Origin: JAJNPS01 sp031426185
GTDB taxonomy: Bacteria; Pseudomonadota; Alphaproteobacteria; Rhodobacterales; Rhodobacteraceae
Length of the DNA stretch: 7,549 nt
Assembly: GCA_031426185.1 (NCBI GenBank)
Contig: JANPKV010000237.1
Location: 1 to 7,549, forward strand
Reading direction: 5' to 3'
Below, in pieces: positions 1-5,710 of this stretch. Position 1 is the first letter of the stretch. Each line of letters starts with the position of its first letter. A program made the position numbers and the translations under genes. The notes beneath the pieces are model-generated. The model was not told the DNA's origin. It did no database searches and saw only the letters and a list, made by a program, of their open reading frames with translations.

Positions 1-391
1 TTTCGGACTTCTTGCCCCGGTGCTTCTTGATCTGCGGAAAGCGGTGTTCCTTGCCGATCAGAATGTTGGGAAAGCTTTTGTCGTCGCGCAGCAGCACGTT
101 GTAGCGCGGTTTCAGCTGCTTGATCAGGTTCTGTTCAAGCAACAGCGCCTCGGTCTCGGTCCGCGTGGTCAGGAACATCATCGACGCGGTTTCGGAGATC
201 ATCCGTGCGATGCGTGCCGAATGCCCTTGCGGCCGCGCATAGGACGTCACCCGTGCCTTCAGATTGCGGGCCTTGCCCACATAGAGCACGTCGGATGCCG
301 CATCGAGCATGCGGTAAACCCCTGGCGATGCGTCCAGCGATCGCAGATAATCCTGGATGACCTCATGTCCGGTGCGTGCCCGTTCTGGCAT
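1..391 (-). CDS. uvrC: UvrABC system protein C, N-terminal part (runs off left edge)
   Basis: This encodes the first 130 residues of the nucleotide excision repair endonuclease subunit UvrC; the rest of a protein usually about 600 residues long lies beyond base 1. UvrC joins the UvrB-damaged-DNA complex and makes both incisions. The GIY-YIG nuclease domain, responsible for the 3' cut, is visible: SPGVYRML (22-29), then VLYVGKARNLKARV (35-48) with Tyr37, Lys40 and Arg47, Tyr51, and the conserved Glu-rich helix ETEALLLEQNLIK (79-91) followed by KPRYN. The RDDKSFP stretch at 102-108 is also typical of UvrC. I chose the ATG at 391 because a GGGGA lies 8 nt upstream. An in-frame ATG at 406 would add MGTTT and cannot be excluded. 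The gene has the same orientation as the SDR gene upstream but is separated by about 300 bp, so it probably has its own promoter. Confidence 0.96.
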   Translation of the reverse strand, partial: MPERARTGHEVIQDYLRSLDASPGVYRMLDAASDVLYVGKARNLKARVTSYARPQGHSARIARMISETASMMFLTTRTETEALLLEQNLIKQLKPRYNVLLRDDKSFPNILIGKEHRFPQIKKHRGKKSE

Positions 392-406
392 CGTGGTGGT
401 CCCCAT

Positions 407-703
407 GGTCCCGCTTTGATTCTACGTCTTGGCTGCAATGATCCGAGGTGGTTCGCAAGTCCAAAGCTGTCCACGGAATCTGTGGATAACCTTGCGCAAA
501 ACATTTCCAGAAAGCGGATTTCTCCTTGTTTTCTGCCCGGTTCTCACGAATGCCTGTTTTTTAGGCACAATTGTAAGTATCTGATTTACATGTGATTTTT
601 CTTGTGCGCCGCGCAAATCCATTTCAGATCAGGGGCTTATGTCACAAAGCTGTAATCATTCGAGCAAACGTGGACAACTTTTGACAGCGGGGCACCAAAA
701 CGC
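407..703. other. Non-coding gap between the SDR gene and uvrC
   Basis: I find no convincing gene in these 297 bases. Short open frames here have no recognisable protein character. The stretch around 540-600 is clearly more AT-rich than its surroundings, as expected for a promoter or unwinding region. Because both flanking genes are on the minus strand, it most likely carries the uvrC promoter and 5' leader. On the minus strand TACAAT (573-568) resembles a -10 hexamer, but no good -35 hexamer stands at the right distance, so I do not call a promoter. TGCCT/AGGCA (551-567) forms only a 5-bp stem with no following T-run and is not a credible terminator. The clearest structure is the inverted repeat at 468-488, listed separately. 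A second partial DnaA-box-like 9-mer (TTGTCCACG on the minus strand, two mismatches) is at 669-677. Confidence 0.6.
468..488. repeat. Inverted repeat with a perfect DnaA-box 9-mer upstream of uvrC
   Basis: On the plus strand TCCACGG (470-476) and CTGTGGA (480-486) face each other around a 3-base centre and pair at six of seven positions, the seventh being a G-T wobble. Flanking T468 and A488 also match. The right arm with its flank reads TTATCCACA on the minus strand (489-481), identical to the consensus DnaA box. The left arm (467-475) is a poor match with three mismatches. The dyad centre lies about 87 bp upstream of the chosen uvrC start. It could be a DnaA-binding site, an operator for another regulator, or a leader hairpin; the sequence alone does not decide. 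Confidence 0.4.
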
Positions 704-1480
704 TCATTCCACCCCCTGAACGTCAGGTGTACGCCACGCCAGATGCTGGCCTCCGTCGGTACAGATCAACTGGCCCGTGACCGATTTGGCGTCCAGGAAA
801 TATCCCAGCGCCGCGACAATATCTGCTGCATCAGCGCCCCTTTGCAGGATGGTCGATTGCCGCTGACCCGCAAAGTGTTCGGGCGATTGGCGCGCCCCGC
901 GCATTGTTGGTCCGGGGCCGATTGCGTTGACGCGGATTTGCGGCGCAAGCCCCTGTGCGGCAGTCTGCGTCAGCGCCCAGAGGCCCATCTTTGCCAGCGT
1001 ATAACTGCTGAATTCAGGTGTCAGTTTCAGCACCCGCTGATCGATCATGTTGACCACCAACCCGGACGCCACCGCTTCACCCTCGGCATCACGGGTCACG
1101 GGCGGGCATTGATGCGCAAAGTGCTGCGTGAGTACGAACGGCGCCCGCAGGTTGGATTCCAGATGCCGGTTCCAGCTTTGGCGCGTGCCGGTCAGGATCG
1201 TGTCATATTCGAATATCGACGCGTTGTTGACCAGGACGGTCAAGGGCGCGCCAAGCGCCCCGCGCGCCTGATCGATCAGTTGCGAAGTCTGATCCTCGAC
1301 CAGAAGGTCGGCCCGGACTGCGACGGCCTTGCGGCCCATCGCACGGATCTCGTCCGCAACGGCCTCGGCGGCGTCGCCGGAACTGGCATAGTGGACCGCC
1401 ACGTCATGGCCGCGTTCGGCAAGATGGATTGCCATCGCGCGACCAAGCCGCTTGCCTGCACCTGTAACCAACGCTGCCAT
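704..1480 (-). CDS. Short-chain dehydrogenase/reductase with pteridine reductase (PTR1/FolM-type) signature
   Basis: This is a 258-residue classical SDR, a cytosolic NAD(P)H-dependent oxidoreductase. The Rossmann dinucleotide loop is TGAGKRLG (6-13). Its Arg11 replaces the second Gly of the usual TGxxxGxG, which is the TGX3RXG hallmark of pteridine reductases. NNAS (85-88), Asn110, Asp147 in VNMID, Tyr160 and Lys164 follow. Asp-x12-Tyr-x3-Lys is the spacing of the catalytic D181/Y194/K198 of Leishmania PTR1, and NAIGPGPT (185-192) matches the post-catalytic loop. A likely role is reduction of dihydropterin or dihydrofolate (FolM-like), but the substrate is inferred. I chose the ATG at 1480, not 1522, because it sits one base after the upstream stop, has AAGG 6 nt upstream and begins directly with the first beta strand (MAALVTG). 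It is probably the last gene of the operon starting at 2462. Confidence 0.9.
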   Translation of the reverse strand: MAALVTGAGKRLGRAMAIHLAERGHDVAVHYASSGDAAEAVADEIRAMGRKAVAVRADLLVEDQTSQLIDQARGALGAPLTVLVNNASIFEYDTILTGTRQSWNRHLESNLRAPFVLTQHFAHQCPPVTRDAEGEAVASGLVVNMIDQRVLKLTPEFSSYTLAKMGLWALTQTAAQGLAPQIRVNAIGPGPTMRGARQSPEHFAGQRQSTILQRGADAADIVAALGYFLDAKSVTGQLICTDGGQHLAWRTPDVQGVE

Positions 1481-1481
1481 C

Positions 1482-1667
1482 TTACGCCTTTTTCTTGCAC
1501 GCGCAGTCACCGCGTCCGACAAGATAACGCCCGCACGATCCGCATCGAACGGCCTTCGGCACAGCCTTGCGCAAGACGCGGCTGGTCGCGGCGGGAAAGA
1601 AGGCGCGACCCAGCATGGCGACCAGAACCATCAGACCCAGAAAGACAAGGACAGTCTTGACCAGCAT
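1482..1667 (-). CDS. Small membrane-anchored protein with a CxxC/CxC tail
   Basis: This 61-residue protein has no assigned function that I recognise. Residues 5-20 (TVLVFLGLMVLVAMLG) form one strongly hydrophobic helix that could be a membrane anchor. A basic linker (about 30-41) leads to a cysteine tail with Cys42, Cys45, Cys55 and Cys57 (CGSCGRYLVGRGDCAC), ending in KKKA. CxxC-x9-CxC looks like a minimal zinc ribbon or metal-binding knuckle. The basic residues after the helix suggest that the cysteine tail is cytoplasmic. Its ATG follows the peptidase stop codon directly with no gap, and its own stop is 1 nt before the SDR start, so it is very probably translationally coupled within the operon. 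That tight packing is the main reason to accept it as a real gene. Confidence 0.75.
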   Translation of the reverse strand: MLVKTVLVFLGLMVLVAMLGRAFFPAATSRVLRKAVPKAVRCGSCGRYLVGRGDCACKKKA

Positions 1668-2462
1668 CTACAACCCATACCTTGCCCAAAGCGCGCGATC
1701 CTCGACCGCGCCGATCGCCGTGTCGAACGCCGCCATGCCCAACCGTTGCAGCAGACTGCGGCGTTGGCCAAGCGGGACCAGCCGCACCTTGTCGCCGTAA
1801 AGCGCCTTGAGTTTCGGGACAAGGTGATCGACGCCGTCGACCAGCCCGACATCAACGGCACCCTGGCCAACCCAGATATCCGCATTGAACAGGTCATTAT
1901 CCGCCTGCAATCGCGCGCCCCGCCGTGCCTTGACGTGATCGATGAAGGCCGCGTGGATCGGGCCCTGCAGCGCCTTCAGCCGCTCCACATCTTCGGGCTT
2001 TTGCGGCAGAAAGGGGTCGGCAAAGCTTTTGGACTTGCCAGCTGTGACAACGCGCCGCTCGATCCCTTGCCGGGCCAGCAGTTCGGGAAAGCCGAACGAG
2101 GCAAAGATAACCCCGATGGACCCGACGATGGACGACCGGTCAACCCAGATGTCATCTGCCGCGCAGGCCAGCCAGTAACCCCCCGAGGCGGCGACGTCTT
2201 CGACAAAGGCATGCACCTTGACGCCCTTTTCATCCGCAAGTCGCCGGATGCGCGCGCCGATCAGCGCCGACTGAACCGCCGATCCGCCGGGCGAATTGAT
2301 CACCAGCGCGATGGCTGCAGGCTTGCCGCGTCGAAACGCGCGCTCAATCAACGGGGCAAGCGCTGCGTCGTTCAGACCGCGCCCGCCAGAGCCGATGGTG
2401 CCTTGCAGGCGGATGACCGGGACCGTCACCGGTTTCGGCAAAAAGGGGATAAAGCGTCTCAT
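1668..2462 (-). CDS. S49 family (SppA/SohB-like) serine peptidase
   Basis: This 264-residue protein belongs to the S49 (signal peptide peptidase A) family, which uses a Ser/Lys dyad. INSPGG (55-60) is the conserved motif near the oxyanion hole. VAASGGYWLA (90-99) carries the nucleophile Ser93, and Lys145 in AGKSKS lies 52 residues later, the same spacing as the Ser147/Lys199 pair of Bacillus SppA. GSIGVIF (114-120) is another family block. At this length it is a single-domain protein, not a duplicated E. coli-type SppA of about 600 residues. It begins MRRFIPFLPKPVTV with no convincing signal peptide or transmembrane anchor, so a soluble or peripheral location is possible. The reading frame stays open upstream to 2867, but that part is antisense to lysR and lacks family similarity, so I start at 2462. 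It heads the operon with the CxxC protein and the SDR. Confidence 0.92.
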   Translation of the reverse strand: MRRFIPFLPKPVTVPVIRLQGTIGSGGRGLNDAALAPLIERAFRRGKPAAIALVINSPGGSAVQSALIGARIRRLADEKGVKVHAFVEDVAASGGYWLACAADDIWVDRSSIVGSIGVIFASFGFPELLARQGIERRVVTAGKSKSFADPFLPQKPEDVERLKALQGPIHAAFIDHVKARRGARLQADNDLFNADIWVGQGAVDVGLVDGVDHLVPKLKALYGDKVRLVPLGQRRSLLQRLGMAAFDTAIGAVEDRALWARYGL

Positions 2463-2522
2463 GTACCAGAGGTAAGCCGCGATGGGGTTGCAGACAAGGG
2501 CGGCAGTCGGCAGGGTCGGGCG
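2463..2522. promoter_or_regulatory. Divergent intergenic region between the S49 peptidase gene and lysR
   Basis: These 60 bases separate two divergently transcribed genes, so both promoters must lie here or extend into the coding ends. I cannot find a convincing -35/-10 pair on either strand and see no clear dyad. The only visible signal is an AGGG (2511-2514) 8 nt before the lysR ATG that may act as its ribosome binding site. The call rests on gene arrangement, not on a recognised motif. Confidence 0.35.
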
Positions 2523-3407
2523 ATGATCGACAAATTGGAGATGTTCATCGCCCTTGCTCGTGAGCGCCACTTTGGTCGCGCGGCAGAGGCTTGCGGTGTG
2601 ACGCAGCCGTCGTTGTCCGGTGCGATCCGCCAGTTGGAGGACCAGTTGGGGGTGCAGCTTGTCTATCGCGGCAGCCGCTTTCAGGGCCTGACGCCCGAGG
2701 GCCAGCGCGTGCTGGACCGCGCGCTGGGCATTGTCGGCGAGGTGCGCGCCCTGAAGGACGAGATGCGGACCGTCCGCTCCGGTCTGTCGGGCAACCTGCG
2801 GCTTGGTGTCATCCCGACAGCCCTGCCGATGGTTGCGGACCTGACCGGGCCTTTCACTGCGCGCCACCCCAATGTGCGGGTGTCGATCTTCAGCCGGACC
2901 AGCGCCGAGATCCTGTCCGGCATCGAAACGCTTGAGCTGGAGGCCGGGATCACCTACCTTGACAACGAGCCCCTGGGTCGGGTTGCCCAGATACCGCTTT
3001 ACGCCGAGTTCTATCGCCTCCTCTGCGCGCCGGGGATCGTGTCCGAGGGGCGGTCACACGTGACCTGGGCCGAAGTGTCTGCCATACCCCTCTGCCTTCT
3101 GACCTCCGACATGCAGAACCGCCGGATCGTCAACCAGCACCTGGCCGAGGCCGGCGCAAGGGTCACCCCATCCATTGAGTCGAATTCGATCATCGCATTG
3201 ATTTCACACGTTTTGACCGGACAATGGGCAAGCGTGGTGCCAAAGAAACTGGCCGATATGTTCGTGACCGACGGACGCCTCGTCTCGATCCCGATCGTGG
3301 AGCCGGAGGCGGAACATATGGTCGGTCTGATCGCCGCGAAACGCGACCCGCAGACACCCGTCCTTCACGCGCTGATCGAAGATGCGGTTCGGTTGGGATT
3401 ACGATAG
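2523..3407 (+). CDS. LysR-type transcriptional regulator, likely controlling the fds operon
   Basis: This 294-residue protein has the usual LysR length and layout. An N-terminal winged helix-turn-helix occupies about 1-60: LEMFIALARERHFGRAA, recognition helix VTQPSLSGAIRQLE (26-39), and wing FQGLTPEG (53-60). A linker helix (about 62-85) leads to the periplasmic-binding-like effector domain (about 90-294), starting with GNLRLGVIPTALP. LysR regulators bind DNA as dimers or tetramers and usually respond to a small co-inducer. Here the next gene, 87 bp downstream on the same strand, is fdsG, so formate or a related metabolite is a reasonable but unproven effector. The ATG at 2523 was chosen because it begins the canonical LysR N-terminus. 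The frame is open far upstream to 1452, but that extension is antisense to the peptidase genes. The gene ends inside the palindrome at 3401-3421. It may correspond in role to FdsR of other bacteria. Confidence 0.93.
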   Translation: MIDKLEMFIALARERHFGRAAEACGVTQPSLSGAIRQLEDQLGVQLVYRGSRFQGLTPEGQRVLDRALGIVGEVRALKDEMRTVRSGLSGNLRLGVIPTALPMVADLTGPFTARHPNVRVSIFSRTSAEILSGIETLELEAGITYLDNEPLGRVAQIPLYAEFYRLLCAPGIVSEGRSHVTWAEVSAIPLCLLTSDMQNRRIVNQHLAEAGARVTPSIESNSIIALISHVLTGQWASVVPKKLADMFVTDGRLVSIPIVEPEAEHMVGLIAAKRDPQTPVLHALIEDAVRLGLR

Positions 3408-3421
3408 GTCCAGCCTATCGT
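3401..3421. promoter_or_regulatory. Candidate LysR-type operator upstream of fdsG
   Basis: ACGATAGG (3401-3408) and CCTATCGT (3414-3421) are perfect 8-bp inverted repeats with a 5-nt spacer. T3405 and A3417 with 11 bases between them give the T-N11-A core typical of LysR boxes. The site covers the lysR stop codon (3405-3407) and its centre lies 84 bp before the fdsG start. The half-site CCTATC recurs at 3447-3452, 33 bp (about three helical turns) downstream on the same face, which suits a recognition site plus activation site layout. It could instead be a small hairpin ending the lysR transcript, but no T-run follows it. I see no confident -35/-10 pair nearby. Confidence 0.5.
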
Positions 3422-3438
3422 CCGACGGTATATCAGGA

Positions 3439-3454
3439 TTGATTTCCCTATCAA
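3439..3454. repeat. Short dyad TTGAT-N6-ATCAA before fdsG
   Basis: TTGAT (3439-3443) and ATCAA (3450-3454) are perfect 5-bp inverted repeats with a 6-nt spacer. The right arm overlaps the repeated half-site CCTATC (3447-3452), so this may be part of a second, weaker regulator contact. The arms match the half-sites of an FNR/FnrL box, but that consensus needs a 4-nt spacer, so I do not call it one. Confidence 0.25.
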
Positions 3455-3494
3455 ACTGCGTAAGACGGGCGCGAGCCAGCCAAGGGTAGCCCGC

Positions 3495-3965
3495 ATGCTT
3501 GATACCGATACCGTCACCGACCGAGTCGACGAAATCCTGGATGCGCATCTGGCGTTGGAAGGACCGTTGCTGCCGATCCTTCACGCCGTCCAGGCTGAGT
3601 TCGGCTACGTGCCGCAATCTGTGGTGCCGCAGGTCGCCAAGGCGCTGAACCTGTCCAAGGCCGAGGTGCATGGCGTCGTGACGTTCTATCACGACTTTCG
3701 TGAGGTGCCCGCCGGTCGCCATGTGCTGAAGCTTTGCCGCGCCGAGGCCTGCCAGGCGATGGGTGCGGACCGGGTGGCGGCCCATGTTCGGGGTGCCTTG
3801 GGGCTGGACTGGCACGAGACGTCGAAAGACGGCGCGCTGACGCTGGAACCGGTGTTTTGCCTTGGCCTCTGCGCCTGCGGGCCTGCCGCGATGATGGATG
3901 GCGCCTTGATTGGCCGCTGCGACGAAGCGCGTGTCGATACGCTGATCGCAAAGGCGCGGACATGA
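3495..3965 (+). CDS. fdsG: NAD-dependent formate dehydrogenase gamma subunit (NuoE-like)
   Basis: This 156-residue subunit belongs to the 24-kDa/NuoE family. The N-terminal helical bundle (about 8-70) includes GPLLPILHAVQAEFGYVP (23-40) and HGVVTFYHDF (59-68). The thioredoxin-like half carries the four ligands of one [2Fe-2S] cluster: Cys81 and Cys86 (C-x4-C in LCRAEACQ), then Cys122 and Cys126 (C-x3-C in CLGLCACGP). In the FdsGBA enzyme it forms the diaphorase module with FdsB and takes part in electron transfer to FMN in the cytoplasm. The start at 3495 follows an AGGG 8 nt upstream. Its stop overlaps the fdsB start as ATGA, indicating translational coupling. Context with lysR, fdsB and fdsA makes the formate dehydrogenase assignment much firmer than one to respiratory complex I, whose genes are absent here. 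Confidence 0.95.
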   Translation: MLDTDTVTDRVDEILDAHLALEGPLLPILHAVQAEFGYVPQSVVPQVAKALNLSKAEVHGVVTFYHDFREVPAGRHVLKLCRAEACQAMGADRVAAHVRGALGLDWHETSKDGALTLEPVFCLGLCACGPAAMMDGALIGRCDEARVDTLIAKART

Positions 3966-5500
3966 ACGCGCCGATGAAGATCTATGTGCCGTTGGACTCG
4001 GCAGCCGTTGCCCTTGGGGCCGATGATCTTGCCGCCGCGATTCTGGGCGAGGCGTCCATCCGTCAGATCCCGGTTGAGATCGTGCGAAACGGCAGCCATG
4101 GAATGGTCTGGCTGGAACCGCTGGTAGAGGTCGTGACCGCGGCCGGGCGGCTGGGTTTCGGCCCGATGACCGTCGCCGATGTGGCGGGCTTGTTTGGCGA
4201 TCTGGCAGCACACCCGAAAGCGCTGGGTCCGGTGGGACAACTGCCCTGGATGACCGGTCAGACCCGCCTGACATTCGCCCGTGTCGGCTCGGTGGACCCC
4301 TTGTCGCTGGCCGAATACCAGGCGCATGGCGGCTTGTCCGGTTTGCGTCGGGCGCTTGAGATGGAGAAGGTCGCGATTGTGGCCGAAGTCATCGAAAGTG
4401 GCCTGCGCGGACGCGGCGGGGCGGGTTTTCCCACCGGCATCAAGTGGAAGACCGTCTCGGAGGCCAGAGCCGACCGCAAGTACATCGTGTGCAACGCGGA
4501 CGAGGGCGACAGTGCCACCTTTGCCGACCGGATGCTGATGGAAGGCGACCCCTTCACCCTGATCGAGGGCATGGTGATCGCAGGACTGGCGACGGGCGCG
4601 ACAAAGGGTTTTGTGTACGTCCGTTCGGAATATCCGGTGGCGATCCGGGTCATGCAACAGGCCTGCGACCTGGCGCGCGGCGCTGGGCTGCTCGGGGCAT
4701 CGGTTCTGGGCCAGGGTCCGGCGTTTGACATCGAGATCCGCGTCGGCGCTGGGGCCTATGTCTGCGGCGAGGAGACCTCGCTGCTGAATTCGCTTGAAGG
4801 CAAGCGCGGTGTGGTCCGCGCCAAGCCCCCCTTGCCCGCACTCGAAGGGTTCCTGGGCAAGCCCACGGTCGTCAACAACGTGATCTCGCTGGCGACCGTC
4901 CCGGTGATCTTTGAGCGCGGCGCTGCCTTTTACAAGGATTTCGGCCTGGGGCGGTCGCGCGGTACGATCCCGCTGCAGATCGCGGGGAACGTCCGCTTTG
5001 GCGGGCTTTACGAGACCGCCTTCGGTCTGACGCTTGGGCAGATCGTGGATGATATTGCAGGGGGTTCTGCTTCCGGGCGGCCGGTCAAGGCGGTGCAGGT
5101 CGGCGGCCCCCTGGGCGCCTATCACCCGCGCGCGGACTTCGGCACACCCTTTGGCTATGAGGAGTTCGCAGGCCAGGGCGGCCTGATCGGCCATGCCGGT
5201 CTGACCGTGTTTGACGACTCTGCCGACATGCTGGCGCAGGCCCGCTTTGCGATGGAGTTCTGTGCCATCGAATCCTGCGGCAAATGCACCCCCTGCCGCA
5301 TCGGCGCGGTGCGGGGCGTGGAAACCATCGACCGCATCGCCAAGGGGGACGCCAGCGCCATCCCCTTGCTGACCGACCTTTGCAACACGATGAAGGCGGG
5401 ATCGCTTTGCGCCCTTGGCGGCTTCACCCCCTATCCGGTGATGTCCGCGCTGACGCATTTCCCAGATGACTTCTTGCCGATGAAGGAAGCCGCGGAATGA
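3962..5500 (+). CDS. fdsB: NAD-dependent formate dehydrogenase beta subunit (NuoF-like, FMN/NAD site)
   Basis: This 512-residue protein carries the NAD+-reducing site. Residues about 1-100 form a divergent thioredoxin-like domain without the four cysteines of a NuoE-type cluster. The NuoF-type core follows: GLRGRGGAGFPTGIKW (147-162) for FMN/NAD binding, NADEGDSATFADR (178-190), and GAGAYVCGEETSLLNSLEG (262-280). The C-terminal helical region binds one [4Fe-4S] cluster through Cys439, Cys442 and Cys445 (ESCGKCTPC) and Cys483. It accepts electrons derived from formate and reduces NAD+ at FMN. The ATG at 3962 overlaps the fdsG stop (ATGA) and has an AAAGG about 7 nt upstream. An open frame extends back to 3734 but lies inside fdsG. 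Its own stop overlaps the next gene in the same ATGA manner. No key residue is missing. Confidence 0.97.
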   Translation: MNAPMKIYVPLDSAAVALGADDLAAAILGEASIRQIPVEIVRNGSHGMVWLEPLVEVVTAAGRLGFGPMTVADVAGLFGDLAAHPKALGPVGQLPWMTGQTRLTFARVGSVDPLSLAEYQAHGGLSGLRRALEMEKVAIVAEVIESGLRGRGGAGFPTGIKWKTVSEARADRKYIVCNADEGDSATFADRMLMEGDPFTLIEGMVIAGLATGATKGFVYVRSEYPVAIRVMQQACDLARGAGLLGASVLGQGPAFDIEIRVGAGAYVCGEETSLLNSLEGKRGVVRAKPPLPALEGFLGKPTVVNNVISLATVPVIFERGAAFYKDFGLGRSRGTIPLQIAGNVRFGGLYETAFGLTLGQIVDDIAGGSASGRPVKAVQVGGPLGAYHPRADFGTPFGYEEFAGQGGLIGHAGLTVFDDSADMLAQARFAMEFCAIESCGKCTPCRIGAVRGVETIDRIAKGDASAIPLLTDLCNTMKAGSLCALGGFTPYPVMSALTHFPDDFLPMKEAAE

Positions 5501-5709
5501 CCGACGCTGTCAAAGGCCCCGCCTCGTATTTCCCCTCCATCGAGGCGAAGTATGGCAAGCCGATGAGCCATTGGCTTGACCAGATCAAGGACAAGCTCGA
5601 CCTGCCGCATATGCAGATCGTCGCGTTCCTGAAAGACACGCACGCGATGGGCCACGGCCACGCCAACGCCATCGTCGCCCACCAGCTTGCCGCCCGGAAA
5701 GGCCAATAA
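5497..5709 (+). CDS. DUF4287-like small protein inside the fds operon
   Basis: This 70-residue soluble protein resembles the DUF4287 family. It has the family-like opening ASYFPSIEAKYGKPMSHWL (9-27), a short linker, and the closing block FLKDTHAMGHGHANAIVAH (44-62) with His49, His53 and His55. There is no signal peptide, membrane helix or cysteine. The function of the family is unknown to me. Its ATG overlaps the fdsB stop (ATGA), with AAGGA about 9 nt upstream, and its stop is one base before the fdsA start, so it is co-translated with the two core subunits. That placement suggests a role linked to formate dehydrogenase, for example in stability, assembly or regulation, but this is only inference. 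It is not FdsC or FdsD by sequence; those usually follow fdsA and would lie outside the window. Confidence 0.85.
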   Translation: MTDAVKGPASYFPSIEAKYGKPMSHWLDQIKDKLDLPHMQIVAFLKDTHAMGHGHANAIVAHQLAARKGQ

Positions 5710-5710
5710 G

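Noticed and set aside
551..567. Terminator hairpin TGCCT-N7-AGGCA
   Set aside because: The stem is only 5 bp, there is no T-run after it on either strand, and it is about 140 nt from the nearest gene end.
20..595. 191-codon open frame on the plus strand, opposite uvrC and the gap
   Set aside because: The left two-thirds is antisense to clear UvrC sequence, and the rest is low-confidence intergenic sequence.
407..703. Chromosomal replication origin
   Set aside because: Only one exact DnaA box plus weak ones, and no dnaA, dnaN, hemE or parAB neighbour in view. One box is not enough, so it is kept only as a finding.
743..1660. 305-codon open frame on the plus strand, opposite the SDR and the small CxxC gene
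   Set aside because: The minus strand holds clear SDR motifs and coupled gene junctions; the plus frame has none.
1452..2522. N-terminal extension of the LysR frame
   Set aside because: It is antisense to the peptidase and SDR operon, and the LysR family always begins close to the HTH, which starts at 2523.
2463..2867. N-terminal extension of the S49 peptidase frame
   Set aside because: It is antisense to the LysR DNA-binding domain and carries no S49 similarity or signal sequence.
3439..3454. FNR/FnrL box before fdsG
   Set aside because: The half-sites TTGAT and ATCAA match, but the spacer is 6 nt and the family consensus needs 4.
3689..5458. 589-codon open frame on the minus strand, opposite fdsB
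   Set aside because: It lies antisense to a gene with complete cofactor motifs and shows no domain character. Long antisense frames are common in GC-rich codon-biased DNA.
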